Shown here: positions 1-55,982 of the stretch, one piece after another
How positions within the stretch are numbered: position 1 is the first letter of the stretch
Layout: each line of letters opens with the position of its first letter
From: Spirodela intermedia
Lineage: Eukaryota; Streptophyta; Magnoliopsida; Alismatales; Araceae
Direction of reading: 5' to 3'
Assembly (NCBI GenBank): GCA_902729315.2
Contig: LR746274.1
Location: forward strand, 4,801,037 to 4,865,036
DNA: 64,000 bases
Translations under genes and position numbers: made by a program
The notes under the pieces: generated by a model
Database searches by the model: none
The model's input: the letters and a program-made list of their open reading frames with translations, nothing else
What the model was told of the DNA's origin: nothing

Positions 1-648
1 TAGGCCTCAAAAGAGAAAAGGGCAATTATTCTGTCAGCTCATATTGAATATTACGAGGTACCATGAATGCTTGGTGCTCAAGGAAGCTTGGTATTTGGTG
101 AATTGTTAGGTTTTACGAATACCATTAGCTATGCCTTCTTTCTCACCAATTAGGGAAAACTATGTTAAAGATACATGATCAACTTCCTGGTTAATGCTCT
201 CTCTTTGTTTGTGGCCCAAGGACAAATGAGCTTGATAATATCCTATATTTGTAAAAACGCGTTTAACATGCTTTACCATAGAAATTTATTGATATCCTTC
301 TTGTCCCCTCCCACAGAAGATGCTATTTTCTATGTCATCTTTGAAATGTGGGAAAGGTGAATTTTGGCAATGATTTTCTTTCTGAAATTTCACTTTCGTC
401 AAATCTGGTGATCCCTTTACGCGGTAGGTTTTTCAAAGCTCGAGAAATCCCGACCTGTGGAGGAATTAAACATCTTCTGACATTAGGTTGTTGAATTGGA
501 TGTATGGAGAAGAATATCATGTGGTGTGACATTTTACTATCATACCTGTCAGTCTCTTCATCTTTATAACTTTTGGCACCTATTTTCCTTCTTGTGTATG
601 ATGTTTGTGAAAGTTTTTGATTAGTTCTAAATATTGGGAATCAGATTG
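1..648. other. Region upstream of the first gene; no exon recognised
   Basis: No open frame here has convincing codon use or splice borders. It may be promoter, 5' leader or an earlier intron of the + strand gene whose first recognisable coding exon starts at 649. A CAG at 641-643 just before that exon could be a splice acceptor, so an upstream leader exon is possible. Confidence 0.4.
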
Positions 649-3600
649 ATGGGACGTCTGGAACATGAACAAATTTACCTGAGTCTCTCACGCAAAGAGC
701 TTCAAGGACTATGTAAACAGCATGGCCTTCCTGCAAACAGAAGCAACATCGATTTGGCAAGGTCATTGGAATCCCTTTTCAGGGTAAATTTCTATCGGTG
801 CTGCATTACATTTTTAATATATGGAAACTACTTTTCTTTGTTGATGGCATGAGTAATCTATGCCATCGTTTTTGCACATGGTTTTCATCTTTGTTGGCTA
901 AGGGTTTGAATTGAGATGTCTAACTCTACTGTATCTACTAAAGACAGTCGTTGAGAATGATGATTTGTTGCTCCACAGAGGACGAATTTCAGTTCATCAC
1001 CAGTGGATGATCCTGATGTGCCATCTTTGTCAGATGTAAAGCCCAAAGACCAAGTTAAATCTCCTAGAGAAATTGATACAGGTTAGCAATAAAATTTTCT
1101 GTGATGTCTTTCTAAGTTATCATAATGATATCCGTCAGTTCTTAAAGGATGCATTTCTTAATTTTTTTGAAGATTTTAAAAGGGAATATGTAGAGAGGAA
1201 AAATTCATCTATGGCTGGCGCCTACAAAAAAATTGCTTGTCTGAAGGAAGGCAGGAGTAAACATAAGAGAGGTTGGCTGACTAGTAGCCATTTGGTGAAT
1301 GAAAGTCTGGTTAAGGGTCAAACTTCAGATGAGGTACGGCTCATTGGCGCTAACTTTCATCTGTCTCGTCTTAATATCTAGTTGATTTGTGTCATAATAA
1401 TATTTCCCAACATATTTAATCTTTCTTTATTGATTTTCTTCTTTTATCATATCTGGAGTTTTATTGGTCATAAGTATGCATTAAAACCTTTCTTTCCGTG
1501 GATGCAGGGTTTGGATAGGGTTAATGAGGTGTATACATGTCCTCCAATTACTGGAACTAATCAAGATTTTGGTTGCTCTCTGTCTGAAAACGATATTTCT
1601 TGCTTAAAGCTTCAATGTGCAAGTAATATCGAAGATATTATGGGCACTTCCCGATGCCCTGAGACATCTCACCCAACTAGGTCTGGGAAGATATCAGAGC
1701 CCAATCGCAGCCGTGACAATTTATTAAACCCAGTTGCCGTTGGAAGTGGGATGCATAGTTTATCACCTGTCCCTTGTCAAACAGAGAACATTGGGGAATG
1801 TCGCCCAGGAAGGATTTCCTCTAATGCTGTTACTGGTATGGAGCCTCCTGCATTTCAGTTCTTTGTAGCTTCTGAAGATGGTGTTAGTCTTTTTGTAGAT
1901 TTGGGTTCGACCCCATCTGACTGGATCAAAAGCTTGAAGAATGAAATTTGCATGCCTGAAACTCTTTCTCATGAGATCAGATATCTGGGGAATGCTGAGA
2001 AGAGATTGAACAAACCATCAACCGAGTTTGTTGTGACAAATTCACACCTAAAAGGATCTGATGGCAGTAGTGGATGTGGTAACTCTCCTTTGAGCTCTGT
2101 TGCCAGTGAATTCTGCAATTCTGCAGCCCATCCTATTGACGATGATACCCCCAAATCATCAGTATTAACATCCAGTCAGTCACCTGCTGAACTATCTTCC
2201 CAATTGAATGAAGAGAGTCGGTTGGTTTCATCCTCTTGTGATGCTGCTAAGAATGTGGTAGTACATGATACCCAATCCTGTTCGAGAGAAATGGAAACAT
2301 TGCAAACGACTTATTCTGGTAATTCTCTTTGCTTGGAGAAGGGCAATGTTTCACCAAGAGACTATTCTGTCAGTAAATTTTCTTGCAATTTACAAGTTGA
2401 CTTGGATGAAGAGAGACCTCAGAAGCTTGATCAACTGGATCACCAGATTCTGGAAGCAGCTAGTGTTTCTTCTCACAATGTGGAAGAAGGTTTTTTATGT
2501 CACGTGTCTGAAAGTGCTTCTGAGAAAAGTTCTTTTTCTTTATCTAGCGAAAGATGTGAGGTATCAAGGTCATTTGGCTATTGCAATCATGAAAATCGTA
2601 GTAAACACAATCATTTATCTTTGGCAACGTGTTCTGGGGGAATTGAGCCATTGAACCTCACCGATCATATTGCAGACAAATTATGTACTTCCCAAGTTCA
2701 TTTAAAAAAGGACTTGGCCTGTTCAGCAAATAATACAGAGCTTGATGACAGAGAATTACCGAATCATATTCTTGACCAGCAATTCTCTTATCACGTAAAT
2801 CCTGTCCCTGAGATGCCTTCATCAACTGTCAACGAAGAACTGGTAATACTTTACACGAGTGGCATCTAATTACTTCTGATCATACCTTCCCGATAACTAT
2901 TGTGTGGAAACCATTTGTTTGATGTGTGAATATTCTACGATGTTTGTTCTGCTTGAGTGTGCATTGGATTTCAACAAGTTTGAACAAACTACAGAAGTTT
3001 TTATGAATACTAGGCATGTTTTTATAACTCATTTGAGGTTTTTGAATGATTGATAATGTAGTTAGTTGGCCATCTGACTCAACCATTTGCCAATGAGTGA
3101 GTAGGCTCACCTTTATAATCTGACTTACTTTTATGGTAATCAGTAGCTGCCAATGAGTGAGTAGGCCTACCTTTATAATTACAGGCTCACTTTTATGGTA
3201 GTCAGGAGGAGAACATTCTTTGCAAACCCTTTCATGTGCAAGCCAATTTGCAGATTTCTCATGTGGATAAGATAAATGGCATGTTTGCAGCCTAAGAACA
3301 ATCAGTATCTCTAATATCATGTGAAATGTATTAGATCATGCAACTCAAGATAATTGACAGTGAGTCAGTGGACCCATCTTTACAATTGCGCAGGTTTACT
3401 TTTACACCAACTAGTATGAGGGTATTCTTAACAATCGTAGTTTGAACTAGTTGCGGAGACTTTTCTGTTAAAAAGAACAATTTAAAGATTACTGCGGCTT
3501 CTAGTCACCTCATGTCTTTTATTTTATTGCAAAAAGAATGACTGTCTTCCTTATTTTCTTGTCATTCATAGTGCTCCGATTCCTGATAATGCATGTAATA

Positions 3601-4007
3601 TTATTGTTTTTATATATTTGCATCTTTTTTACTTTTACTTTGTAAGCTGAAATTTCTCTTGTCAATTTTTGCAGGAAACACAAATTATATTAAACGAGAA
3701 AGAGTCCTCAGAGTAATTTTCTTGTTTGCAAACATCAGTCTTAATGTTATGTTGCATATTCTGTTGTGAACTTAAAGTTAGACATTTGCTTTACAGATGT
3801 CCACAGTCTAACAAGCTTTTCGTAAAGACTTGCAAAAGGATTCATAGTTCAGAAATCCAGGAGGACAGATGCAAGAGACCACATAGAAATGCTGAAAATG
3901 AAGAAGCAACAGCCGTGAATTTTAGAAGCACTAAAACATATCTCAAGGATTCTAGTTCCAGTATGCTTGTTCCTAGAAGATCCACACGTCTCATGTCCAA
4001 GGTATAG
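649..4007 (+). CDS. Spliced gene for an unnamed plant protein with an N-terminal SAP-like motif
   Basis: I cannot name this gene. Six exons join in frame with GT-AG borders: 649-783, 979-1081, 1173-1333, 1508-2842, 3675-3712 and 3797-4001. A stop follows at 4005-4007 if the last donor is not used, giving about 660 aa. The start is the first ATG before residues SRKELQGLCKQHGLPAN, a helix-turn-helix-like SAP/Rho-N type motif seen near the N-terminus of several plant nuclear proteins. The 445-codon exon 4 is rich in Ser, Cys and Asn and looks mostly disordered, apart from a more ordered patch FQFFVASEDGVSLFVDLG. The C-terminal exon is basic and ends PRRSTRLMSK. No membrane segment or signal peptide is visible. 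The SAP-like motif and basic tail suggest a nuclear, perhaps nucleic-acid-binding, protein; that is inference. The start could lie further upstream and the end further downstream (see 5397-5821). Confidence 0.6.
2843..3674 (+). other. Intron 5'-GT..AG-3' holding a 60-bp tandem repeat
   Basis: The donor follows the codons for Glu-Leu at 2842 and the acceptor TTTTTGCAG ends at 3674. Apart from the 60-bp tandem repeat listed separately, nothing functional is visible. Confidence 0.6.
3089..3208 (+). repeat. Two tandem copies of a 60-bp unit
   Basis: Units 3089-3148 and 3149-3208 both begin GCCAATGAGTGAGTAGG and continue with a block of CCTTTATAAT followed by ACTTTTATGGTA. The period is exactly 60 bp with about ten differences. 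A more diverged third copy without the leading block appears near 3357-3410 (GTGAGTCAGTGGACCCATC, then a TTTACTTTTA block). Confidence 0.85.
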
Positions 4008-5396
4008 CCTTAATATCCCATGCAAGATTCTTGTAATCATGAAAATATCACTCTTTTTTTTCTGATATTGTTAGCTCGCTATAGACCTTATAAGCTGCCA
4101 CTTGATCATCTGGTCTTGGGGTTTAAATGGGAACTTAATATCTGATTCGTGCCCTTAATCTATGTTCTTGGTTATTTTGACCATTTTAATGAAAACGTTT
4201 TTTCTCTGAGTCTGGCTTTACATTGAGGGTGCAACATGCAGGTTGTGTACGGTTGGGTTAGTTGTAATTAACACTAAAACAGCTCATCGTATTTCTTCTT
4301 TAGAAGGTATGGTGTTAAATACAAATTGTAAGCTTATGCATCACACAGCAAGCACTTATGATCATGTTAGATAATTCAGTGCTGTGAAAGAATTCATGAG
4401 TGGATAGAACCAATATGGCCCTAGCCGCCCCTTCGCCTCCCCGGTTTCAGAAACAGTCACCGGAACTATGCCTATTCCCTGCTGCGATACCGAGGCTGTT
4501 CTGCTTGGGAGAAGGATGATCAACTGTCAGGAATAGTAAGGATGTACTAAATTCATTGAGCTTTTCCAAAGAACCAAAACAGCTAGTTATTTATGGGAAA
4601 CTGTCAGATTGTCAAAACCAAGGATCCAACCAACGAAAAACAGACAATTGTGCATAATATTATGTCTATTGCACAAAGATGGTCAAACAGCTAGACGGTA
4701 GGACTAGAATTTGATGACCAGTGAAGGTTGTTTCTAGGTATGCGTTTGGTCTCCACAGTAGATTCTGCACTTGGATATTCCTTGCCGTGGCATTCAGAGA
4801 AAACCTAGTAAAATGTTCTGAGCAAATGAGGAATGGCATCTCCACAGATGCATGCGGACCAATGAAGAGAATATAGTCAAAGCCAATCTTGTTCCCTGGC
4901 AGAATTAAAAAGAGACTGTTCTTGGGAAAGTATGTAGCATTTCCATTTCCATTATTTCTGAGCCGTGTTAGCTGGCGACAGATGTCCTTCTGAATCTTCA
5001 CTTCCACTTGCACTCGATCGTCTTAAATTATCTCATCATTTGCTTCTGTGTTTGCTAGGAAATATAAAATTGGAGCTGAGCTGCATCATTATTAATCTCA
5101 ATATCAAGAGAGTCTCTTAACTCTTTTGCTAGTGAGGCCAGAGGATGCCTAGAAGTGAGGTGACTGGGTCCTGATTGAATCGTCAGATGAAAGGGAAATC
5201 TGTCTCTGTTAAAGGAGATCTATGCTGTTTAATCGAAACTGACATTTCAACTTGCCAGTAATGATGTTTCCCTGAATCTGATAAGCTTTTAATTCTTTGA
5301 TTTCTAGGGCATTGGTCTTCATTAGTCCCAATAAACTTAAATGTTCATTCTTCGAGTAAAACCCAGTCCTTCGACTATAGTTGCTGCTTACTTTAG
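4008..5396. other. No certain exon; ambiguous coding-like fragments
   Basis: Open frames occur on the - strand at 4666-5013 and 5209-5472, but their borders do not join into a credible product and I recognise no domain. The interval could be the last long intron of the first gene, or intergenic DNA with gene debris. Confidence 0.4.
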
Positions 5397-5821
5397 ATAC
5401 CTCACACCAATGGTATATGTAAATATATGCACACTTTTCTGCATCGTATGCTAATTCTGACTCCTGTTGCACATATCTCCGGTTTGGACTCCATTACAGA
5501 GTTTGTTACACCTTCAATCGTTGAAAAGGTGTGAACATTTTTCACATTATCTGGATTTAATACGCCGATTAATTGATCTTCTTCGGTCCCATTCCATCTG
5601 TCCACTAAAAAATGGTCGAAAAAGTTGCCATCGAAAGCCAGGAGGGTTGTGATTTCTTAGACTGCTCCCTCCCTCTCAAGAGTTTATGCTCCAGGCCGTC
5701 TCATCATCCTATTGATGGTTCCTCTTATGGCAAGTCTGCTTCTGAATGCATCAGTTTTCTATCAAAATTTGAAACAGACAGATTTTGGATGCAATTCTTC
5801 TTGGGTAAAGGCAAATTGTAG
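5397..5821 (+). CDS. Possible 3'-terminal exons of the first gene (or of an unknown gene)
   Basis: Two + strand blocks join in phase 0. The first, 5397-5525, follows a TTTAG acceptor, ends SITEFVTPSIVEK and has donor GTGTGA. The second, 5641-5821, follows GAAAGCCAG, starts EGCDFLDCSLPLKSL and ends FFLGKGKL before a TAG stop. Since the first gene's exon 6 also ends in phase 0 at 4001, these could be its last exons, adding about 100 residues. No family is recognised. A - strand frame also stays open through 5402-5640, so the strand is not secure. Confidence 0.35.
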
Positions 5822-8139
5822 AGATTTTTGGTTAGCAACAAAGACAAATTCATGTTGAAAGAGATAGTGCACTCGTGTGTTTAATGTCACATTTAACTAG
5901 TCTAATAGCATAATTCATACTAGTCTCCTTTCTTCTTGCCTCGACAAGCTTTTCATTGTAAAAAAGCTATATAGGACACTTATATTGTGATAAAATTGTT
6001 CTCATGGTTACAATTTTATGCGTCACACTCAAAATAGTTTTTCAAAATATTATAGAACAAGTATCGAACTAGATGATGGTATTGCTAGAATAAATTGAAA
6101 CGCTTCATTAAAATTTCATTTAATCAGTCATATAGTACTGTGTTTCAGTTGTACTAAACTTCCTCATAAATTTGTCACAGAAGGTTTCAAAAACTATAGA
6201 ACTACGCCTGTTCAATGCTTTTAGTCCCTCTCTTTAGTGCGATGGATGTTCCTTTTGCATGGTTATAAATATTTAAAATAGGAAATGGAAAAATTGAGAA
6301 TAAATGGTTTGAGCAATTGACTCATCATTCTCATCAATCTAGACAAATATAATGGAACCGGCAATGCTTAATAGATTAGCCTTTTGTAGTTTAAAAAAAT
6401 AGTTTCCATTAATTACCTAGGTGTATTATGATTTGGTGGTTACTATTTTTAAGATAATATTTGTGCCAAAAAGAGTCAAATATATTAGTAACTTGTGAAT
6501 ATAATATCAATATTTCACTATAATTTTGTTATTACATGAGATTATCTACATATGCTATCTACAAATGCTGTGCCATCAATGGTAAAACATTACTTTGGCT
6601 CATAATCTCTCACATCAACCCATTCTAGAACAATTCTTTTTATTCTCTTAGAGAATTTCACTATTTTTCAAACTCACCATAAAATTTGGAAATTTAAATA
6701 GACTAGCTTTAGCAATAATGTTAATATAATGATGAATGTCCCTCATGCAAGGAGTAAAATCATATAATATGGCATATGGTAATTCTTGTATTTTATAAGT
6801 CACTATTTCTACTTTCTTACTAACGCCTATTTTCAATAGTGTGATAAGGTTTAAATAATAAGTTAACTAGGTAGTGAAACTTTTCCAAGTTTTCTATAAT
6901 CCATAAATATTATCTCTAATACAATAATTCCCATCCACATCAAATTACTTGGTCTACCAACAATAAAATGACATCTATCCATATAAAATTATCAGATGAA
7001 CATCTTAGTAAGTTTTCTTTATAAATAAACCAGAAAAAGTTTTTCTTTTTTGTATGTATTATTTCTCCATTTAGCGATATCAAGAAGTACTGCCTTGGTT
7101 TTTTCCCTTAATTTTTCAACCTAAAGATATAACAATACTTTCACTATTATCAATGGTAATAACATTTAATGGTTTTTTATCATATTTTCTTTCTTAGATA
7201 TTTAACTTGGGCTACTCAAGAATGTAAGGACATTAGAGTCAGATGAATCACTACTAAGATGAAGCATTTTGCTCCTTGATATGATGCTTGAGACAACATT
7301 TAAGTTAGGAAATCATATGAGAATTGAGTTTTATCAAAATTGAATGAGTTGTTAATCACGAAAACTCTTCCATTGCAATTCATCAATCACCTTATTTGTA
7401 TGAATAACTTTGTCCTATGAAGGAATTTTAACTTTAGTAATTTCTTTATTTTCTCTGCTAATATACTTTCTCTCACCTAATTAATAAATGGGATACTAGT
7501 TGGTGCTCCCTCGATATCAATAAACACTCCTTTATATAATAAATTTAACCTATCTTTTTTTAGAGTCTTATAATATGAATACAAAATTTTGAACCTATTT
7601 CAGCTAATCCACAAGTCATTAATACATGCATGAGTCTAAAACTAGACATAACAAATCTCGTTATGGAACTCTTTTGAATTATTTATATTGAATTTCTACT
7701 TTTGATTATAAACAGAAAAGTAAATGATTAATTACTTTGAAATTTTCTGTAGTCTAGTAAATATAAATTTTGACGATTGATGTGATTCCTTCAAGCTATA
7801 CTTTTTAACCCCACGCTTGAGTTCAAGTGTTCTCACTATTGTGAGGACCTGATGTAGGACACCATCTAGATCCTAATCATGTCATGAAGACTATTTATGT
7901 GTTTTAATGGTACTGTATGAGCAGTATAATCCAATCCATTTATTTTATAATGTGTATTTGTGACATGAACATATTATTTAATTGATACTCCAACGCATAG
8001 GAGTTTTCTTTCTTTTTACTCCTATTTAATCATACTTTTCTAAAGGTTCATTAGCACATTTCAATTGAAAGAGGAAAATTCGATCTTATAAACCAAGAAA
8101 TAATTAACTTCTCTCATCATGCTCATCTCAAATTTATCT
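5822..8139. other. AT-rich intergenic DNA
   Basis: No credible exon is present and both strands are full of stops. By position it may be the decayed 3' part of the - strand copia element recognised at 8140-8760, but I could not align it to any copia domain. Confidence 0.5.
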
Positions 8140-8760
8140 TTCATGGTATTTAAAATTATTACAAAAAAAAAATTGTGTACCCAAAAACTATATTATCAAC
8201 ATATATATGAACAATAAGGATATGATTTTTTCCTCAATAAATAAAGGGATGTCTAGACTTGCTCAATTAAAATTATTTCCTAGTAGGCATTAGACTTTAC
8301 TTGAATTTATATCCAGTTTTTGATATTTTTAGAACATGATTAAGACATAATAAATTTATATAACCAAGGAGTTAACTATTATACACTTGTTAACTTATCT
8401 AGTTAACAGCTCAATTTTCACATCTATTTTGTACAAAGATATCTTTTCATTACCTGCATAGGATATCAATATTCTAATTATATTTAATCTAACTACTGGA
8501 TCATAAGTTTCATTGTGGTATGTTCCTCCAATTAAAGTTTATCCTTGTGCCACTAGCCTAACCTTATTCATAATTTATTTTCTATCTAGATTTAATTTAG
8601 TTTTGAAAATAAACTTACTTCCTATGACATACTTCTCGGTTATTCTTGAAACTAATGTCAAAACTTTATTTTCCTCAAACTAATTTAATTCTTCTATTAT
8701 GAGAGAACTCTAACTTCATCCTCTAAAACTTCTTTCTCATTTTTTGGATAAAATTTAAAA
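8140..8760 (-). mobile_element. Highly decayed Ty1/copia reverse transcriptase
   Basis: Read on the - strand with stops and frameshifts, the order of copia RT landmarks is retained: a linker followed by a region matching NREV-GSKFIFKTKLN, then K-RLVAQG, then a block matching the copia stretch before the active site, and HILIVHIYVDNIVF where an intact element has YVDD. AT content is very high, as in old methylated repeats. No LTRs could be assigned. It lies outside GCN2, about 2.4 kb beyond the GCN2 stop. Confidence 0.65.
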
Positions 8761-11136
8761 ATTAGCATATTCATATTTTATCCAATTTTTAGTTTCAGTC
8801 TAGTTTGAACACTTTTATTTATAACTATCAAAATCGATTGGATGACTCTTGACATGCTTGCATTCTCCCAAAAGATTTTCTTTTATTGGATTTTCTTTCC
8901 TTGAAATAATTCAAAGTTATTTTCTTGAATATTAGTTTCATTATAACTCTATTTATGAAATGACATGTTTTATAGACCTAAATAATGTTAGAAAAATCCA
9001 ACGCTTGCTCTCAACTCTCTAATTGATCAACACATAAGATGACACACTTTCTCTTATTTTTCTTTTAAATAATCTTCTTCTAACCTAGTTTGATGTCGTT
9101 TATTGCATTTATATTTGTTGACATCTATTTTCTTCATGCAAAATTCGAAAAACATATTTATTCAAGACACTAGACTAGATATTCCAACATACCCCAAAAA
9201 AATTTATTTATCTTTATTTAGTTAACTATTAACATAGGATGTCTCACACCACTATCAAACATAATGGGCAAAAGCTTATAACCCACCATTTTTCTTTTTA
9301 ACATGAACTCTTAAATCAATTCACCAAGATCAGTATAAATTATTCCCAAAGATCTAAGAACAGCATCATGAATCCATATAGAAATCACAATAAATTCACA
9401 TAATGAATGAAAGTTAGAAGAAATCTACTCAAAATACAAATGAGCTGTCTACATCCATAATTGGCACTTTTTACTCTTAGTGCTTAACCACACTCTTCTT
9501 CATTTCTTCTTCACAATGAATACTTATTTGACAATGTGTAGGTTTCATTTAACAACTCTCTATTTCTTTCATGGTCCAAACTAAGAAGCCAAGATAATTT
9601 ACACTCATTTCCTTCTAGTAGACAAGCTAGATTCTGGGGATAACTTGGGAAAAAGACATTCTTCATAATAATCATGCTATTCACTTTTAAGGAAACAATC
9701 ATAGTACTTTCCTTCGAGACCATTCACAACGTTCATTCAATATTATTATCTGAACATTCAATAATCATGGTACGGAACACTATTTCCTGCAAAAAAGTGT
9801 GCAACTATGATTTTCTACACATCTATAACACCCCCAACTTAATCTTTTTCTAGTGAGCATCCGAAAGACTCATTGTAAATTGGAGATTTACACTCAATCG
9901 ACTCATCATTTTTTCAAACCATCTAATACAACTTTTTTCTGTCAAATAACTTATAAAAGGAAACAAAAATAAATCGGGTCTTAGACTTATATCGTACTCG
10001 TGAAGGCAAGTCAACTTAGGCAAGAACTCTCTCCCTCGGTGTTGGAATATCCAAACTGGGCTTCAGTTGTATATAGGTAGACAGTAAATTTTGCCATCTG
10101 CAAGAATGTAAGCATGAGCAAAAGCATCAGTTTAAGCAATTTCAAACAGGTCTTCTAAAAGGTTCAGCAAAAGAATAAAGCTCAGGCAGGCATCATCTAG
10201 GTTACAGGACCTGAAGTTGAGAACCAACCACGACAGTTCCTTTTTACCAATCTGAATAGATTCCCGAAGATCCGTCTCAATCCTCCACCTATACCCTTCA
10301 GCAACAACCTACATAAGGTTCCTAGGAAGCCTATGATCTTACAGAAGCAATGTGCCTACTTTGGGCATCCCACGTTGTGCTTCTGAGAGGATAGATGAGT
10401 GGTTAAAGTTGATGGGTGTTAGCATTCTGGAATCTGCGGTGATAATGTTTCTTGAAGACTGGGTGGTGGTGGAGAAAGATTATTTCCGCAACAAATGGAT
10501 AAAAAGGGATAAATTTTCGGGGATATACAAAGATTTAAAAATAAACAGATAAGAGTACCGGTTTTCTTATTCCTTTCCTGCTACAGAATCTCAGCCTGAT
10601 TAAAATAGAAAAACAGCTGCCAGTGTAAAAGAATGTTCATGGTGTCTAGGACCCACCACTCAAAAGATTTGGTAATAAGAAGCTTCTCAATATTAGAACT
10701 TGTTCATTTTCTTATTCTAGAGCATACAAACGTGACTGGAAGATCAACAACATGGGCAGTATGGGCAGTATGGAAGATCATTTTCTTAGTCTAAAGGTCA
10801 GCTGTACCATTCACTTTGAATGGCTCAAATGGGCAGTATGCACCACAAGTTATCAAACCCTACGTCTTCTAGACCCCAATCATTCCATAATTCCTCCGCT
10901 ATCCTAAAAGTATGATATTCAATACCCAGCTTACGTAGAAGCATTTTCGAATCTCCAATGGAATTGAGTATCAAGAAGTTGGCATAATCGATTTCGTTTG
11001 AAAAGAACTTATCAGCAATCTACGACCCTAAACTAGAGGATTAGAAATCATGGATACGATAGTTTAACAGTCTTTAAGTCGTTATTAGAAGACAAAAGCA
11101 GCACTAACCTGGTATAAGGCGAAAATAAATGAAATA
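8761..11136. other. Intergenic DNA beyond the GCN2 stop, including its 3' UTR
   Basis: No exon is recognised. The part nearest 11136 should carry the GCN2 3' UTR on the - strand. An open frame at 10352-10552 on + has no recognisable domain and I treat it as chance. Confidence 0.45.
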
Positions 11137-54680
<43,544 letters not shown>

Positions 54681-55198
54681 GACTACGCCGCCCAGTCCTC
54701 TCCGCTTATCCAACGGATCATGCCGGCGCCTCCAGCATCCGAATCAAGAAGAACAAACGACAATGGACAGAACCCTGAGATCAAGAGAGGAGCACTATGG
54801 GTCAAAGCGGGCGACTCCAGACGAACCATCAACGTCTGATCGTAGGGTAATTTGCCGTTCTCCTCAGAAGCACGCGTCTATCATTCTCAGTTCCCTCATC
54901 GATCATCGGGGAAGGAATTTGTCATCCGTCGAGACAAACACGCGCAGCCGCCAGATGTGCGTCGCCTTTGACGGTTCAAGAACACGCGGGAAGAAGGATC
55001 AGACAGAGGATCGTCACACGGCGCCAGCTCGGGCCTTCTCCACTTGACACAGCCCGGTTCCGCCCCTGGCCTCCCGTCTCGTGGAGCCCATCAGAGAACA
55101 CAAGTGAGCAACAGAACATCCATCTCCACTGACACGGATCGGGTCTGGTCCTTTTTACGTACAGTACTAAACCCATACTAGAGGTACGGTCGATAGTA

Positions 55199-55218
55199 CT
55201 CTCTCTCTCTCTCTCTCT
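55199..55218. repeat. CT microsatellite
   Basis: Ten CT units upstream of GCN2. Confidence 0.9.
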
Positions 55219-55645
55219 ACATGCGGCTCTCATGAGGCAAGGTTTTGAAACCTATTGCGAATGATAAATAGTTTTCAATGAATTTAATTTTATTTGACAT
55301 TAAATTTTCGTAATAAATATTTTATGACCTGAAATAATTCGATTCATATTATTTCAACAAAAAATATCATTATAAAAATAGACAATAGATTATGACCTTT
55401 TACCAGTGCGGTCATTAGATTATTTAGCCGATTTAATATAAATACGCATTTAATTAGATGTTCCCAAGTCATTTCTATCCCGATATTACACTAATTGCAT
55501 ATATAATATCTTAAATTGGGTTTTTTTCAAAACATTAATTATCAATTCCCTTTTTGGAAAAAATGAAATGGATTATTTTCTATCGAACTCCTGGAATTTA
55601 AACCAGAAGGTGGGACACGGAAATTGCATAAAAAGCCTCAAAAAA

Positions 55646-55690
55646 ATTACAGCCATCGATATTACAGCCGTCCGTATTACAGCCGTCGGA
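55646..55690 (+). repeat. Three tandem 15-bp units in the GUN4 promoter
   Basis: Units begin ATTACAGCC and end in a variable six bases: ATTACAGCCATCGAT, ATTACAGCCGTCCGT, ATTACAGCCGTCGGA. They lie about 295-335 bp upstream of the GUN4 ATG. Confidence 0.85.
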
Positions 55691-55894
55691 TCGAAGGTGT
55701 GGGGCCCAACGTGGAGGTCCTCCCTTTGCTGTTTTCTCTCGCCTCGCCTCATGGCGGAGCAAACGACGAGATAATCCGACGATGCGAAGATATCCAGCCC
55801 CAGCGGAAATCCGCCAATCAGAGCTCTCCATTCCCAGTGGGGGAGGATCAACCCCCTTCCCTCCTCCACAAGCACCTATTACCTCACTCTAGAG

Positions 55895-55898
<4 letters not shown>

Positions 55899-55932
<34 letters not shown>
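55899..55932 (+). repeat. (AG)n tract in the GUN4 5' leader
   Basis: Seventeen AG units, 34 bp, ending about 50 bp before the GUN4 start codon. Such tracts are frequent in plant 5' leaders and can bind GAGA-binding (BPC-type) factors. Confidence 0.85.
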
Positions 55933-55935
<3 letters not shown>

Positions 55936-55982
55936 TCCTCAGCCCTTTCCGGCAGCTCCGCCTCGCGCCTCCTGCTCCTCCA

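Larger units (their letters stand above)
54681..55982. promoter_or_regulatory. Divergent promoter interval between GCN2 (-) and GUN4 (+)
   Basis: ATG-to-ATG distance is about 1.3 kb. The GCN2-side third is GC-rich, the middle (about 55240-55620) is AT-rich, and the GUN4-side part is GC-rich again. It carries a CT microsatellite (55199-55218), three 15-bp repeats (55646-55690), a GGGCCCA (TGGGCC-type site II core) near 55701-55709 followed by AACGTGG, and a GA tract before the GUN4 ATG. No clear TATA box was picked. Both leaders must lie here. Confidence 0.75.

Noticed and set aside
1763-2154. Two - strand frames inside exon 4 of the first gene
   Set aside because: Opposite a 445-codon exon with good splice borders and no domain on the - strand.
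10352-10552. 66-codon + frame in the intergenic region beyond GCN2
   Set aside because: No recognisable domain, no splice partners, in AT-rich intergenic DNA.
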